A stretch of DNA of 64,000 bases from assembly GCA_014529385.2 (NCBI GenBank), contig CM043968.1, forward strand, positions 25,781,513-25,845,512. The letters run 5' to 3'. Of this stretch, positions 52,099-62,848 are shown piece after piece (position 1 is the stretch's first letter; each line of letters opens with the position of its first letter). The notes under the pieces were generated by a model that searched no databases, had not been told where the DNA came from, and was given only the letters and a program-made list of their open reading frames with translations. Source of the stretch: Adiantum capillus-veneris. Taxonomy: Eukaryota > Streptophyta > Polypodiopsida > Polypodiales > Pteridaceae. A program made the translations under genes and the position numbers.

Positions 52099-52378
52099 TG
52101 TGGGGGAGTAGAAGAGAGAGCCCACTTGCTACTCTATGCAATGAGAGTGAAGGAGAAGAGGAGAGTGGCGCAGAAGAAGCACACGCAGAGAAAAAATACG
52201 TGAGAGAGAGAGAGAACGCGTAGAAGTTTGGGAAAAGTCACGATAGATCCTTTTTGGGCTTGACCTTTGAGTATATGAGTAAGTGACTAGGGGGCCATTC
52301 ACTTGGGCCCCCTCACTTATAAGTCTTTTAACTTATAAGTTAATAAGTACAAGGCACTTAGGCCTTTATTCCCTAACA
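52099..52378 (-). repeat. copia 5' LTR
   Basis: 280 bp. Carries an extra 3-bp GGA/GAG unit compared with the 3' LTR. Followed by TTAAA. Confidence 0.95.
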
Positions 52379-52383
52379 TTAAA

Positions 52384-53126
52384 TGACTGAAATTTAAGAA
52401 GCTTTTTATTTCTTCTTGGTTGACGCAAGAATATGAACGAGATGTACGAGCTGCTTGGAACCATCTTCGGATGACCAAGAAAGATACAATCAATGCTTAT
52501 TGTGAAAGATTTTGGAGCTCTTTTCTACCCGCCTCTTCATTCAAGAAGATCTCGTTCAGAGAACAGATTGAGCGGTTTCCCTTGGGTCTACCTACAGAGA
52601 TCCGAGATCATTGCTTGGAGCAGAAGTCAGCTCCTATTCAGGAGTTGATGAGTCATGTGAAGCAGGGCTTTGCCATTCACTCTGGCAGTCTGACCTACCC
52701 CATAGATGAGGCCATGACACAACGAGCCGAACAGACTCTTGGGAATGAAAGTAGAAAGAAAAAGAGAAACCCAGAGAAAAAGGATGCACGACCCAAGCTC
52801 ACTCCTGAGGAGAGAGCTCGCTTCATTAGAGAGGGGAAGTGCTTGGATGCGGGGAACATGGACATATCTCCGCGAAGTGTCCTAGAAAGGCACAGAAAGA
52901 ACAAAATGATAAGAACGACGACAGGCCTGAGAGTTCGAGAGCAGCTGAGGAACGTGGCAGAAAAGGTAGATAGAAAAGTAGAACTGGTACCACATGGCGT
53001 GGGACCTGCACTGAATCTAATGAATGAAAGTACTGCCCTAAAAAGGCACAGATAGAACAAAATGATAAGGACAACGACACGCCTGAGAGTTCGAGAGCAA
53101 CTGAGGGACGTGGCAGAAAAGGCAAG
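52384..53126 (+). pseudogene. gag C-terminal part (element G)
   Basis: Resumes after copia: LTQEYERDVRAAWNHLRMTK, YCERFWSSFLPASSFKK, FREQIERFPLGLPTEIRDH. The zinc-knuckle region RFIREGKCLDAGNMDI has lost Cys residues. A 156-bp imperfect tandem duplication (52883-53131) lies between knuckle and protease. A small indel pair near 52389 damages the codons at the copia site. Confidence 0.85.
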
Positions 53127-53131
53127 ATGAA
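52883..53131 (+). repeat. Duplicated linker in G gag
   Basis: 52883-52975 and 53039-53131 are ~93-bp copies (GCACAGA...AACGTGGCAGAAAAGG) at an offset of 156 bp, a multiple of three. They encode a charged linker (ESSRAAEERGRKG type). Confidence 0.82.
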
Positions 53132-53467
53132 AATAGGATTGGTTCCAGATTGTGTGGGTACCGATGCCAACACCATGGACGAGAGTACAGAACTTTGCCG
53201 AGCTTGGGGCAAAGTGAAAGATCAAGAGGCCCTGATATTCTTTGATGTAGGAGCCAAGGCCAACTTCATTTCGCCGGAATTGAAGGCGCGGCTCGAGATC
53301 ACTCCCGATCGGATGGGACCACTTGCGGAGGCAGTTCTAGCGGCATCCGACAGGGACGTAGCCATTACACCTGTCATTGGCAAACTTCGGTTGCATTGTC
53401 AGGGGTATTTGGGGCATGAGGACTTTTTCATAATGCCTTTGGAGGGTTGTGATGTTCTCTTACGGAT
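53127..53467 (+). pseudogene. Protease N-terminal part (element G)
   Basis: IFFDVGAKANFISPELKARL has the catalytic Asp in D-x-G-A. VAITPVIGKLRLHCQGYLGH and FFIMPLEGCDVLL follow, broken by F exactly in the DVLLGIPW motif. The remainder (RIPWYHKNNAVVDYRARKAT) is at 60710. Confidence 0.9.
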
Positions 53468-54716
53468 TGTCACAAAACGGGAGCGTACACGAGCACTTAG
53501 AAATCTGAAAAATAAAATACTTTGCAAATGTGAGAGAAGGGAGAAGATCGACACAGTATTGGGGACCAGAAGATGGGCTGGTCCCCCCCCCCGTCAAGAG
53601 TATTCTTTATTCAGGGAGAATTCGTATACAAGCACAAGAACCCGAGGAAACCCCTCCGTTGTGTAATCTTAGACCCGAAGGTCGTTCTTTCTCATAAAGG
53701 GCTTAGGCACAAGGCCGTACTTTCCCGTAAGGGACTTAGGTGCAAAGCCGTACTTCCCGTGAGGGACTTTCCTGTAAGAAAGGGAGATTCCTGCAAAACA
53801 AACCACACAAAGCAACAACTCGCAATGCGTATCAACAAATTATACCTGTCGCTCCTTGCTCGGAAAAACGACCTCCGTACTCAGTCGTCACACGAATACT
53901 TGCAGGTTTCGGTTGCCAACTTTTGCTCCAGAATCCTCAGCGCTGGGACTTTTGCTGCTCCTTGCGTTTCCTCCAAACTGAACGCTGGCTGCTACTTTAT
54001 AGGGCCTGGCACCCGGCGGGAATAGAGGGCCCAAAAGCAAAGGCATTTGGCGCCCTAGTGAGAGGAGAGAGAGAGATCGCTGCCCTCAGCCCTGTCCATA
54101 CAGTTCCAAGCGTAGGCTTTTTACGTAGGAAATTTGGACCTGCTTTGTTTTATTAATAAAAGGGCCGATCACTTAAAAGTGGCCGGCCACTTTTTTAAAA
54201 GAAAGTGTGAACCTGTTCAAACTTTAAAAACCACTCAGTGAGTTAGAAACAATGCGACACAAACACATTCCAGGCGTCCCCGGGTGCAGAACACGGGCAC
54301 AGATGCAATGCAGACATAGACTCTTCGCGGGAAAGCATCTGCCCTCCCGCGACTGTTCTTGCTTTTCGTAAAAAGCTTCATTGAACCCATCTTTATTCTT
54401 GTGCTTGCGTTCTTACGCGTATTTTCTTACTCAGTTCGGATTTCCTCCTTAGCCTACGGAATGCCCCCTTTCTGATGCACCCGTCACCCATCATGTGACG
54501 CATCAGTGGCACTCGTAACCCGGCCCTTTCCACCGAACTTACGAAAACTCCTTCGCGATGTTTTACCGTCACCCATCAAATGACACATCAGAGTTGTCCG
54601 TTCTTGATGGCAGTTCCTGTAGCTACAATCTTTTAACAGTTCTCAGTGTACACAATAAAATATCCTTGACAAAAAAATTAATCATTAAAAATAAGAAAAT
54701 AGTCCAATTAGCAACA
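53468..54716 (-). repeat. F 3' LTR
   Basis: TGTCACAAAACGGGAG...TTAGCAACA. Contains a perfect 9-bp hairpin (53561-53569 with 53578-53586) beside an AATAAA-type signal on the minus strand. Three similar AAAGGGCTTAGG/GTAAGGGACTTAGG units lie at ~53696-53775. Confidence 0.96.
53561..53586 (-). promoter_or_regulatory. Perfect hairpin next to poly(A)-like signal in F LTR
   Basis: Arms GGGGACCAG and CTGGTCCCC with an 8-base loop, followed (plus strand) by a C-run and then the complement of AATAAAGAATAC at ~53603-53615. The second LTR has the same hairpin at 59555-59580. It occupies a position similar to the shared block in other LTR families. A role in 3'-end formation or packaging is inferred only. 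Confidence 0.55.
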
Positions 54717-54729
54717 TCCCTCTGGCTTC
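54717..54729 (-). other. F polypurine tract
   Basis: Minus strand GAAGCCAGAGGGA directly before the LTR. Weaker than the other purine tracts. Confidence 0.65.
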
Positions 54730-56216
54730 TAAACAGTTGACCTCAACTGTAGTGCTTGGACATATACCTCCAGTATCTCGGGATAAGCTGCTAATTCCTC
54801 CTGCGTCATCCACTGAGCATCTAAATTCGAATAGTTCTTAAACTCAACCAAATATTTCCGTGTTATTTTTCCGGACTTGAGGGGCCGCTCCTGATGACTT
54901 ACTATCTGCTCCGGTTGGAGTATTCCTTCTGTTTCCTCAACCTCAGGAGGTACCTCAGCACTTGGTTGACTCGAAGGCGGTCCCACATACGGCCGGAGTA
55001 AACTGACAAGGAAAGCATTATGGATCCTCCAATTAGGCGGTAGCTCTAATCGGAATGTGACATCATTCACTTGGTTAGTGATCTTAAACGGCCCATAATA
55101 ACGGGTAGAAAGTTTTACCACCTTCCCCTTATGAGACTCTTGTTTCTTAAGTCTTGCCTTCTCAAACTTGAGTAAGACTAACTGTCCGACTGTTAAGTCT
55201 AGATTCCTCCTGTGCTTGTCTGCAGCTTTCTTATGCTTTTCCTGAGAGCGTAGAATAGCTCTCCTAACTTGCCCATAGGCTGTGTCCAAGTCCCGGACAA
55301 ATTCATCTGCTGCAAAGATCTTATCCCTAGTTAAAAGGATCGGTGGAAGCAAAGGCTTACCATAGAGAATCTCAAAAGGTGCTTTCCCCGTCGATGAGTG
55401 TATGGTATTGTTATACGCATACTCGACAAGAGGCAAATATTTCTCCCAGTCAGATTGCCGGTCTGACACATAAGCTTTTAACATATCCAATACTGTGGAA
55501 TTGGCTATCTCACTTTGCCCGTCCGTTTGAGGATGGTAGGCAGATGAAAAATTCAACTTCGTACCAAGATTATCCATCAAGGCACGCCAAAAATTTCCTG
55601 TCATGCGAGGATCTCGATCACTCACAATAGACTTAGGCATTCCATGATGCTTAAAGATCTGTGCCAGAAAGACCCTAGCTATATGATCTGCTTTGATCGT
55701 TTTCTTGACTGGTATGAAGTGTGCTTGCTTGCTAAACCTGTCCACAATGGTCCAGATCGCGTCATTTCCAGTCTGAGTTCTAGGGAGGTCCATGATGAAG
55801 TCCATGGCAATACTTTCCCAAGGTTCATTAGGCACAGGCAATGGTTGTAGCAACCCAGGCATCTTATGCCGATCATACTTCACTTTTTGGCAAACCAAGC
55901 ATTCCCTGACATACTTATCAATGTCTGCTTTAAGGCTAAGCCAAAAGAAATATCTTTCCATTGCTAAGGTCGTAGGGAGAATACCCCGATAACCCGCATA
56001 AGGCGAAGCGTGTGCTTCATCCATGATCTTCTTTCTTAATGGTTCCGCCACACATATGGCTTGATGGTGGTAGAGATAACCGTCCCGAATGGAATAGAGA
56101 AACTCATTCTCTCCACGATGTAGCTTCCCCCAAACGGTGGAGAATTCTGGATCATTCGGATACAAATCCGGTAGTGCTTCTAATTCTTGGTGATACACCG
56201 AAGTGATAGCATTCAC
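54729..56216 (-). pseudogene. Integrase and chromodomain (element F)
   Basis: 495 open codons. Zinc finger: YAGYRGILPTTLAMERYFFW to CLVCQKVKYDRHK (the first His of the HHCC set is Tyr here, a possible defect). Core: MDFIMDLPRTQ, SDRDPRMTGNFW, SEIANSTVLD. Also GKAPFEILYG, the C terminus FRLELPPNWRIHNAF and the chromodomain YLVEFKNYSNLDAQWMTQEE. The only Ty3 integrase here continuous from zinc finger to chromodomain. Preceded by an in-frame TAG. Confidence 0.93.
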
Positions 56217-56222
56217 CCTTGG

Positions 56223-56687
56223 CTACCTAGACAATGCGTCCGCGACCACATTCTTACTCCCAGTTGTAGGAAGGATCTGGAAGTGAAACATAGACAAAAA
56301 GTTTGCCCATCTCATCTGCTTCTTAGATAGTTTCCTTTGCGTAAGAAAATATCGCAAACTCCGGTGATCTGTCTTGATCACAAAATCCGCTCCTAGAAGA
56401 TAGTGCTTCCAGTTGGATAAGGCGTGAATCACAGCCGTAAGTTCCTTTTCGTAGATTGATGCATGCAACTCTGCATCTTTAAGCCGTCTGCTTTCGTAGG
56501 CCACTGCATGGCCTTCTTGGTTTAGCACTGCTCCGATGCAATCGCCTGAAGCATCGCAGTGAACCTCAAATGGCTTCCTTAAGTCAGGCACTATCAAAAT
56601 AGGTCCATGGCTTAGCAAGTACTTGAGACGATCAAAAGCTCCTTGTTGTCTCGATCCCCATCTAAAAGGAATCTTCTTCTTTGTCAA
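56223..56687 (-). pseudogene. RNase H (element F)
   Basis: FRWGSRQQGAFDRLKYLLSH, HCDASGDCIGAVLNQEGHAV, YEKELTAVIHALSNW, TDHRSLRYFLTQRKLSKK and the end KNVVADALSR. It ends at TAG 56223-56225, which separates it from integrase in the same reading register. Confidence 0.9.
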
Positions 56688-56732
56688 ATCATGAAGCGGT
56701 CCTGCTACATGGGCAAATCCTCGGACAAACCT

Positions 56733-57178
56733 TCAATAATACGAACATAATCCCAGGAAGCTACGTACATCATGTACCGTAGTGGGAATAGGCCAATCTT
56801 CTACCACTCGGATCTTGGCAGGATCCATACTCACTTGATTGTGAGATACTATATGGCCGAGATAGTGTATCTCTGAGAGAAAGAACTCGCTCTTCTTTGC
56901 ATTCACATGCAACTCATGCTTTCGTAATTCTTGAAACACTAGGTCCAAGTGCTTCCGATGTTCCTCTTCTAACTTAGAGAAGATGAGTATGTCATCAAAG
57001 AATACTCCCGTAAAAGCTCGATACGGGCTGAAAATGCGGTCCATCATGCGATTGAACGTCGCAGGAGCATCGGTCAAGCCGAAAGGCATTACCAAAATTC
57101 ATATAGTGCAAAGGTTGTGCGGAAAGCGGTCTTATGGACATCCTCAGGGGCGATCCGTATCTGATGATACCCACTCTT
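56733..57178 (-). pseudogene. Reverse transcriptase C-terminal part (element F)
   Basis: [20 protein letters not shown], active site VFFDDILIFSK, SEFFLSEIHYLGHIVS, VHDVRSFLGLCSYY then TGA at 56733. A single T is missing from a T-run near 57095, shifting the frame just before MPFGLT. Confidence 0.92.
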
Positions 57179-59448
57179 TCAGTCTATGCGACTAAAGACA
57201 CTTGCACCCTGCAACTTATCAAGTATATCATCAATCGGAGGGATCGGAAAGTGATTCTTGACCGTGATCTTGTTTAAAGACCTATAGTCTATGCACATTC
57301 GAAACGTGCCATCTTTCTTCTGCACTAGTAGAACTGGAGAGCAGTAGGGTGAAGCACTTGGCCGTACTAACCCTTTCTCTAGAAGCTCGTTGACTTGCTT
57401 CAAAACTTCCTCTTGCTGAGCAAGACTCACCCAATAAGGGGGTTGATTGGGAGGCGAGCTACCCTGTATGAGATCTATGCGGTGATCTTCCGGGCGTACC
57501 GGAGGTAGTTCATCAGGGAGTGTTTCCGTGAAACAATCTTTGTACTTTTCAATAAATTGAAAACGCTTAATTTCCAGACTAGAGAGTGAATCCCCACTAG
57601 TTTTATCCTTCTCACGTGCAAAAATCAAGTAAGCAGAAACACACTTCTTCATTTCTTTCTTAATGGAGATATGACTTACAATTGGGAGCCAATCTCCTAC
57701 ATCAGCATGAATCTTTATTTTCTTACCCCCATGATCAAAAGTGAGGGTCTTTTCCACATAATCGGGGACAGGTGTCATGTGGAAGTGCCATGGCATACCT
57801 AAGATGATATCACATCCCTCGATGGGTGCCATAAAAAATGATTCACGGTCCTTGTACTCGCCAATCCGAAGATTGAGCTGTCCTTGCGCGGGAGTTGCAT
57901 TGGTTGTCAACCTCTCGAATGCCGATCCAGATGTAACCGGTGTGCCAAGCTGAGCCGGTGTGAGGCACAAACGTTCTGCAGTATCCAGGGAGATGAAGTT
58001 ATCCGTGGATCTTGGATCATAAAGCATAAGTACTCGCTGGTTGTTCAAAGACCCCCAGCCCTTCAGAAGCTGACGCTTTTCTTTCTCCGTTTCTGTGTTT
58101 CCTTGAACATGAATTGAGTTCGAGCTTGGTGGAGCGGGTTCCTTCCTTGCTTTATCTTGCCTCGTAGGGGCGTGTTCTTGCCGTTGCTGCTTTAACGGGC
58201 AATCCGGTTTCATATGTCCTTTCTCGCCACAATAGAAGCATCTTCCTTCCTCTCTGAAGGTTTGAAGTTGAGTAGGAGAGAGATACTTAGTTCGCTTGCC
58301 ATTGCCCTCTGGCTTCTTAGAATGATCATAGTCCCTAGATGGAGGACGTTTTCTTCCTTGGCCCCCTTGGTCATCGTAGACCCCTCTTTGTCTCGCACGG
58401 TAAGTGCTATGCTCCATTTTTCTGGGCGTCCCAGTTGAGTGCAAATCCTCAGCAATGATTGCTGACTCCATCATCCTATGAAGAGTGTCATGCGAATACA
58501 CTTTCATACTCTTTCGAAGCTGCGGTTGGAGACCCGCTTCGAACTTTCGTTTCTTTTCCTCATCGGCAATCTTCATGAAGGGAGTGACCTTCAGAAGAAC
58601 CGACCAATACTTGTCCACATAGGTCATGACTCTCTCATGTTCCTTCTGGGCGAGCGAGTCCCATTCCTTCCGTATGTCATGCTCGAAGTCAGGCGGAAGA
58701 AATTGTTCATAAAATTCAGATTTGAATCTCTCCCAAGTTCTGGCCTGAGAACCTTCCAGAATCTTGGCTAACCACCAATTACTTGCCGTTTCCTTGAGGT
58801 GCATCCCCACATGGCGCAATTTGGATCTTTCTGTGAAGTGCCCATTGGTAAAGACGACTTCAAATTGTCTGATGAAGGACAATGCTTTGGAGATATCTCT
58901 CCGTCCGTTGTAGGTTTCGAACTTGATGTCCTTGTCGCCCGATTTGAAGACTCTCATGCGATGTTGAGACTTGCGACCATGCTTCTTGAATCGAGGCTTA
59001 TCTTTAGGTTGATGTAGGGTAGTAGTAGTAGCGGCTTCCTTCTTCTGGCGAGACGATTGAGAAGTAGAAGTATAATCAGGAGAGTAAGATGGAGATGAGA
59101 TAGAGATGTCCTTGCTCTCGTCTAGCAAAGAGAGCGCTTTTTCCTGGCCTTTTCTTGGAGTAGGCCGTTCATTCCGATCCGAAGATCCTTTGTGCACCTC
59201 GGCACGTTCTTCTTCTCTTTCCTCCTGTGGTCTCACGCCAATAGTGTGGTCTGGATGCCCGACTGCATCGGTTCCATTCGTTCTCTTCATTCCACCCAAG
59301 AGCTTTTGGACATCTGGCAATAGTAAGACTTGTTGCAAATCCGCAAGCTGAGCTCGCACTTGTTGAAGATCCTCTTCAACGCTTCTCCCTTGGTTCTTCC
59401 CGTTCTTCCCGGAATCGTCCTTCTTTGCAGAGAAAGAGAGGAGTCCGA
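57179..59448 (-). pseudogene. gag, protease and RT N terminus (element F)
   Basis: A long open frame to a TGA at 57179. The first ATG after the primer site in this frame is at 59290. Gag core: [36 protein letters not shown]. Knuckle: [14 protein letters not shown]. Protease: [13 protein letters not shown], with Asp present but Ser-Gly-Ala altered to P-R-S, and [14 protein letters not shown] start: [38 protein letters not shown] then stop. Confidence 0.92.
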
Positions 59449-59460
59449 GCTCTGATACCA
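59449..59460 (-). other. F primer-binding site (initiator tRNA-Met)
   Basis: GCTCTGATACCA on the plus strand, one base from the LTR edge at 59462. Confidence 0.93.
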
Positions 59461-59461
59461 C

Positions 59462-60709
59462 TGTCACAAAACGGGAGCGTTCACGAGCACTTAGAAATCT
59501 GAAAAATAAAATACTTTGCAAATGTGAGAGAAGGGAGAAGATCGACACAGTATTGGGGACCAGAAGATGGGCTGGTCCCCCCCCCGTCAAGAGTATTCTT
59601 TATTCAGGGAGAATTCGTATACAAGCACAAGAACCCGAGGAAACCCCTCCGTTGTGTAATCTTAGACCCGAAGGTCGTTCTTTCTCATAAAGGGCTTAGG
59701 CACAAGGCCGTACTTTCCCGTAAGGGACTTAGGTGCAAAGCCGTACTTCCCGTGAGGGACTTTCCTGTAAGAAAGGGAGATTCCTGCAAAACAAACCACA
59801 CAAAGCAACAACTCGCAATGCGTATCAACAAATTATACCTGTCGCTCCTTGCTCGGAAAAACGACCTCCGTACTCAGTCGTCACACGAATACTTGCAGGT
59901 TTCGGTTGCCAACTTTTGCTCCAGAATCCTCAGCGCTGGGACTTTTGCTGCTCCTTGCGTTTCCTCCAAACTGAACGCTGGCTGCTACTTTATAGGGCCT
60001 GGCACCCGGCGGGAATAGAGGGCCCAAAAGCAAAGGCATTTGGCGCCCTAGTGAGAGGAGAGAGAGAGATCGCTGCCCTCAGCCCTGTCCATACAGTTCC
60101 AAGCGTAGGCTTTTTACGTAGGAAATTTGGACCTGCTTTGTTTTATTAATAAAAGGGCCGATCACTTAAAAGTGGCCGGCCACTTTTTTAAAAGAAAGTG
60201 TGAACCTGTTCAAACTTTAAAAACCACTCAGTGAGTTAGAAACAATGCGACACAAACACATTCCAGGCGTCCCCGGGTGCAGAACACGGGCACAGATGCA
60301 ATGCAGACATAGACTCTTCGCGGGAAAGCATCTGCCCTCCCGCGACTGTTCTTGCTTTTCGTAAAAAGCTTCATTGAACCCATCTTTATTCTTGTGCTTG
60401 CGTTCTTACGCGTATTTTCTTACTCAGTTCGGATTTCCTCCTTAGCCTACGGAATGCCCCCTTTCTGATGCACCCGTCACCCATCATGTGACGCATCAGT
60501 GGCACTTGTAACCCGGCCCTTTCCACCGAACTTACGGAAACTCCTTCGCGATGTTTTACCGTCACCCATCAAATGACACATCAGAGTTGTCCGTTCTTGA
60601 TGGCAGTTCCTGTAGCTACAATCTTTTAACAGTTCTTAGTGTACACAGTAAAATATCCTTGACAAAGAAATTAATCATTAAAAATAAGAAAATAGTCCAA
60701 TTAGCAACA
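59462..60709 (-). repeat. F 5' LTR
   Basis: 1248 bp, nearly identical to the 3' LTR. Hairpin copy at 59555-59580. Followed by CGGAT. Confidence 0.96.
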
Positions 60710-60816
60710 CGGATTCCCTGGTACCACAAGAACAATGCCGTGGTCGATTATCGGGCAAGGAAAGCGACATTGACTACAGAGAAGGGCAGAACCATATTAA
60801 ACTGAAGGGCGAGTCT
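60710..60816 (+). pseudogene. Protease C-terminal part (element G)
   Basis: Starts at the CGGAT duplication with RIPWYHKNNAVVDYRARKAT, completing the protease motif broken at 53467. A frameshift before LKGESVPIVSAS leads into the RT frame. Confidence 0.88.
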
Positions 60817-61411
60817 GTGCCTATTGTATCGGCTTCGGCCATTTCTAAATTAATGAAATCCAATCTGTTTGTTTACTCGATCTTTATGAAAGAATTGAGT
60901 GATAAGGATAGGACAAATATGTCTAAACTTGATAAAGAATGCCAAGATTTTCTCCACTCTCACGCCGATTGCTTCTCAGAGGGCCTACCAGGCGAGTTAC
61001 CACCTGCTCGTCCTGAAGATCATACCATTGATCTGATATCTGGAAGCACACCACCAAACCGGCCACCTTACCGTGTGAGCCGAGCACAGAATGAAGAGAT
61101 TATGAACCAAGTGAAAGACCTCTTGGAAAAGGGTCTTGTCCAGCCTAGTACTTCACCGTATTGCTCTCCAGTGTTGTTGGTTTTGAAGAAAGACGGATCT
61201 TGGAGAATGTGCATCGATTATAGAGCTCTCAACAAAATCACCCATCAAGAACAGATTTCCGATTCCTAGGATCGATGATATACTCGACAGGTTACAGGGA
61301 TCCTCGTGCTTTAGCAAGATTGACCTGAAGAGTGGATATCATCAGATCAGGATCGCGCCAGGAGACGTCTACAAGACAGATTTTCGGACGACTTTTGGGT
61401 TATTTGAGTTT
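60817..61411 (+). pseudogene. Reverse transcriptase N-terminal part (element G)
   Basis: [52 protein letters not shown], then a one-base insertion near 61243. After it come [15 protein letters not shown] and [19 protein letters not shown] in the next frame. Confidence 0.88.
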
Positions 61412-62848
61412 TTGGTGATGCCTTTTGGCTTAACCAATGCTCATGCGTCATTTAACCGGATGATGGACATGATTTTTCGAGAGTACATTCTATTTGTTGG
61501 CACTTTCTTTGACGACATCATTGTTTTCTCCAAGAACGAGGCAGAACACAGAGATCATCTGCTTCAAGTCTTTCAGGCATTACGAGATCACACGTTAGTG
61601 ATTAATGCAAAGAAAAGTGAATTTTTCCTACCAGAGATACACTTTTTGGGACACATTGTCTCAACAGCAAGAGTGCAAATGGATCCGGCTAAGATAGAGA
61701 CTATGCGTGATTGGCCCGATTTGAAGAATGTCCATGAAGTTAGAAGCTTCTTGGGACTGTGTTCGTACTACAGGCGGTTCATTCGAAAGTTTGCAGAGGT
61801 TGCTTCCCCTATGCATATCTTGACACAGAAAGGAGTCCCTTTCTCGTGGGGATCCACAGAGGTGACTGCCTTTCAAACTTTGAAAGTGAAATTGACTACG
61901 GGACCAGTTTTGACTTTGCCGGACTTGCAGAAGTCATTTGAAGTATATTGTGATGCTTGTGGTCGTAGTCTGGGTGCGGTCTTAATGCAAGAAGGCCATG
62001 TCATTGCTTACGAGAGCCGATTGTTCTCAAGGCCGGAGATGACAACACAGATTTATGAGAAAGAGCTTTTGGCAGTTATCCATGCTCTTACTCAGTGGCG
62101 GCATTACCTACTCGGAGCGGATTTTACTGTTTTTACAGACCATCAGAGTTTGCGCTGCTTCTTGTCACAGAAGCAGCTTTCGGAAAAGCAGATGCGGTGT
62201 GCGAACTTCTTGTCACAGTTTCACTTCCAGATTGTCCATGTGCAGGCACAGAAGAATGTGGTGGCAGATGCTTTGTTTCGGAAACCGTTGGTTCTGGCTA
62301 TTTCCGCGATACATCATAGGAGCTTCGAGGATATGGTCGACCAGTATGCCACAGATACAGATTTTGCAGATATTTTCACACGGATACGGGATGGGGAGAC
62401 AGTAGCAGGATACTCCATTCGGGAAGGCTATTTGATGAGAAAAACCATGTTGTGTGTTACACAGCCGTTGAGGGAAAAGGTTATGACTGAATGCCAGTGT
62501 CCACCTTTTACGGGTCATCGCGGCATTGCTACCACTATGAAAGAGGTAGAGAGATACTTCTTTTGGCCGAGACTCAAAAAGGATGTGGAAGAGTTTGTGC
62601 GCAGTTGCTTAGTATGCCAGAAGGTCAAGTTTGACAGGCATAAAGCACAGGGATTGTTACAGCCTTTACCCATACAGGATTTCATTGTTGATCTCCCGAG
62701 AACACAGAGTGGTCACGATGGTATTTGGAGTGTTATTGACAGATTTAGCAAACAGGCTCATTTCATTCCAGTGAAAAAAACAGTCAAGCCGGGTCATTTA
62801 GCGAGACTGTTTGTGGCCCAGATCTTCAGATTACATGGCATGCCTTAG
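61412..62848 (+). pseudogene. RT, RNase H and integrase N terminus (element G)
   Basis: 478 open codons. RT: MPFGLTNAHASFNRMMD, active site FFDDIIVFS, SEFFLPEIHFLGHIVS. RNase H: YCDACGRSLGAVLMQ, YEKELLAVIHAL, TDHQSLRCFL. Integrase zinc finger HRGIATTMKEVERYFFWPRL to CLVCQKVKFD. A deletion of ~10 codons just before DFIVDLPRTQ removes the W-E-S-I stretch next to the first catalytic Asp. Ends at TAG 62846-62848. Confidence 0.92.

Larger units (their letters stand above)
47087..52378 (-). mobile_element. Ty1/copia element, nearly full length
   Basis: 5.3 kb, LTRs of 277 bp (47087-47363) and 280 bp (52099-52378) that differ by one substitution and a 3-bp indel by eye. Target duplication TTAAA (47082-47086 and 52379-52383). 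Domain order on the minus strand is gag, protease, integrase, RT, RNase H, diagnostic of copia. Two in-frame stops and one frameshift interrupt an otherwise continuous polyprotein. The LTR match marks it as a recent insertion. Confidence 0.97.
53468..60709 (-). mobile_element. F: full-length group-3 Ty3 chromovirus
   Basis: 7.2 kb, LTRs of 1249 bp (53468-54716) and 1248 bp (59462-60709) with about seven differences by eye. Target duplication CGGAT (53463-53467 and 60710-60714). Order: gag, protease, RT, RNase H, integrase, chromodomain, then the polypurine tract. Three in-frame stops and one single-base deletion interrupt a nearly continuous gag-pol frame. It is inserted into the protease of G. 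Confidence 0.97.

Noticed and set aside
53573-54156. Two overlapping frames of 150 and 138 codons, repeated at 59524-60149
   Set aside because: They lie within the F LTRs and are identical in both copies only because the LTRs are. No motif, and they run across the LTR hairpin region.
54729-59448. Endogenous pararetrovirus (caulimovirus-like) origin of RT regions
   Set aside because: The order RT-RNase H-integrase-chromodomain, LTRs and 5-bp target duplications establish Ty3 retrotransposons; no movement or coat protein is seen.
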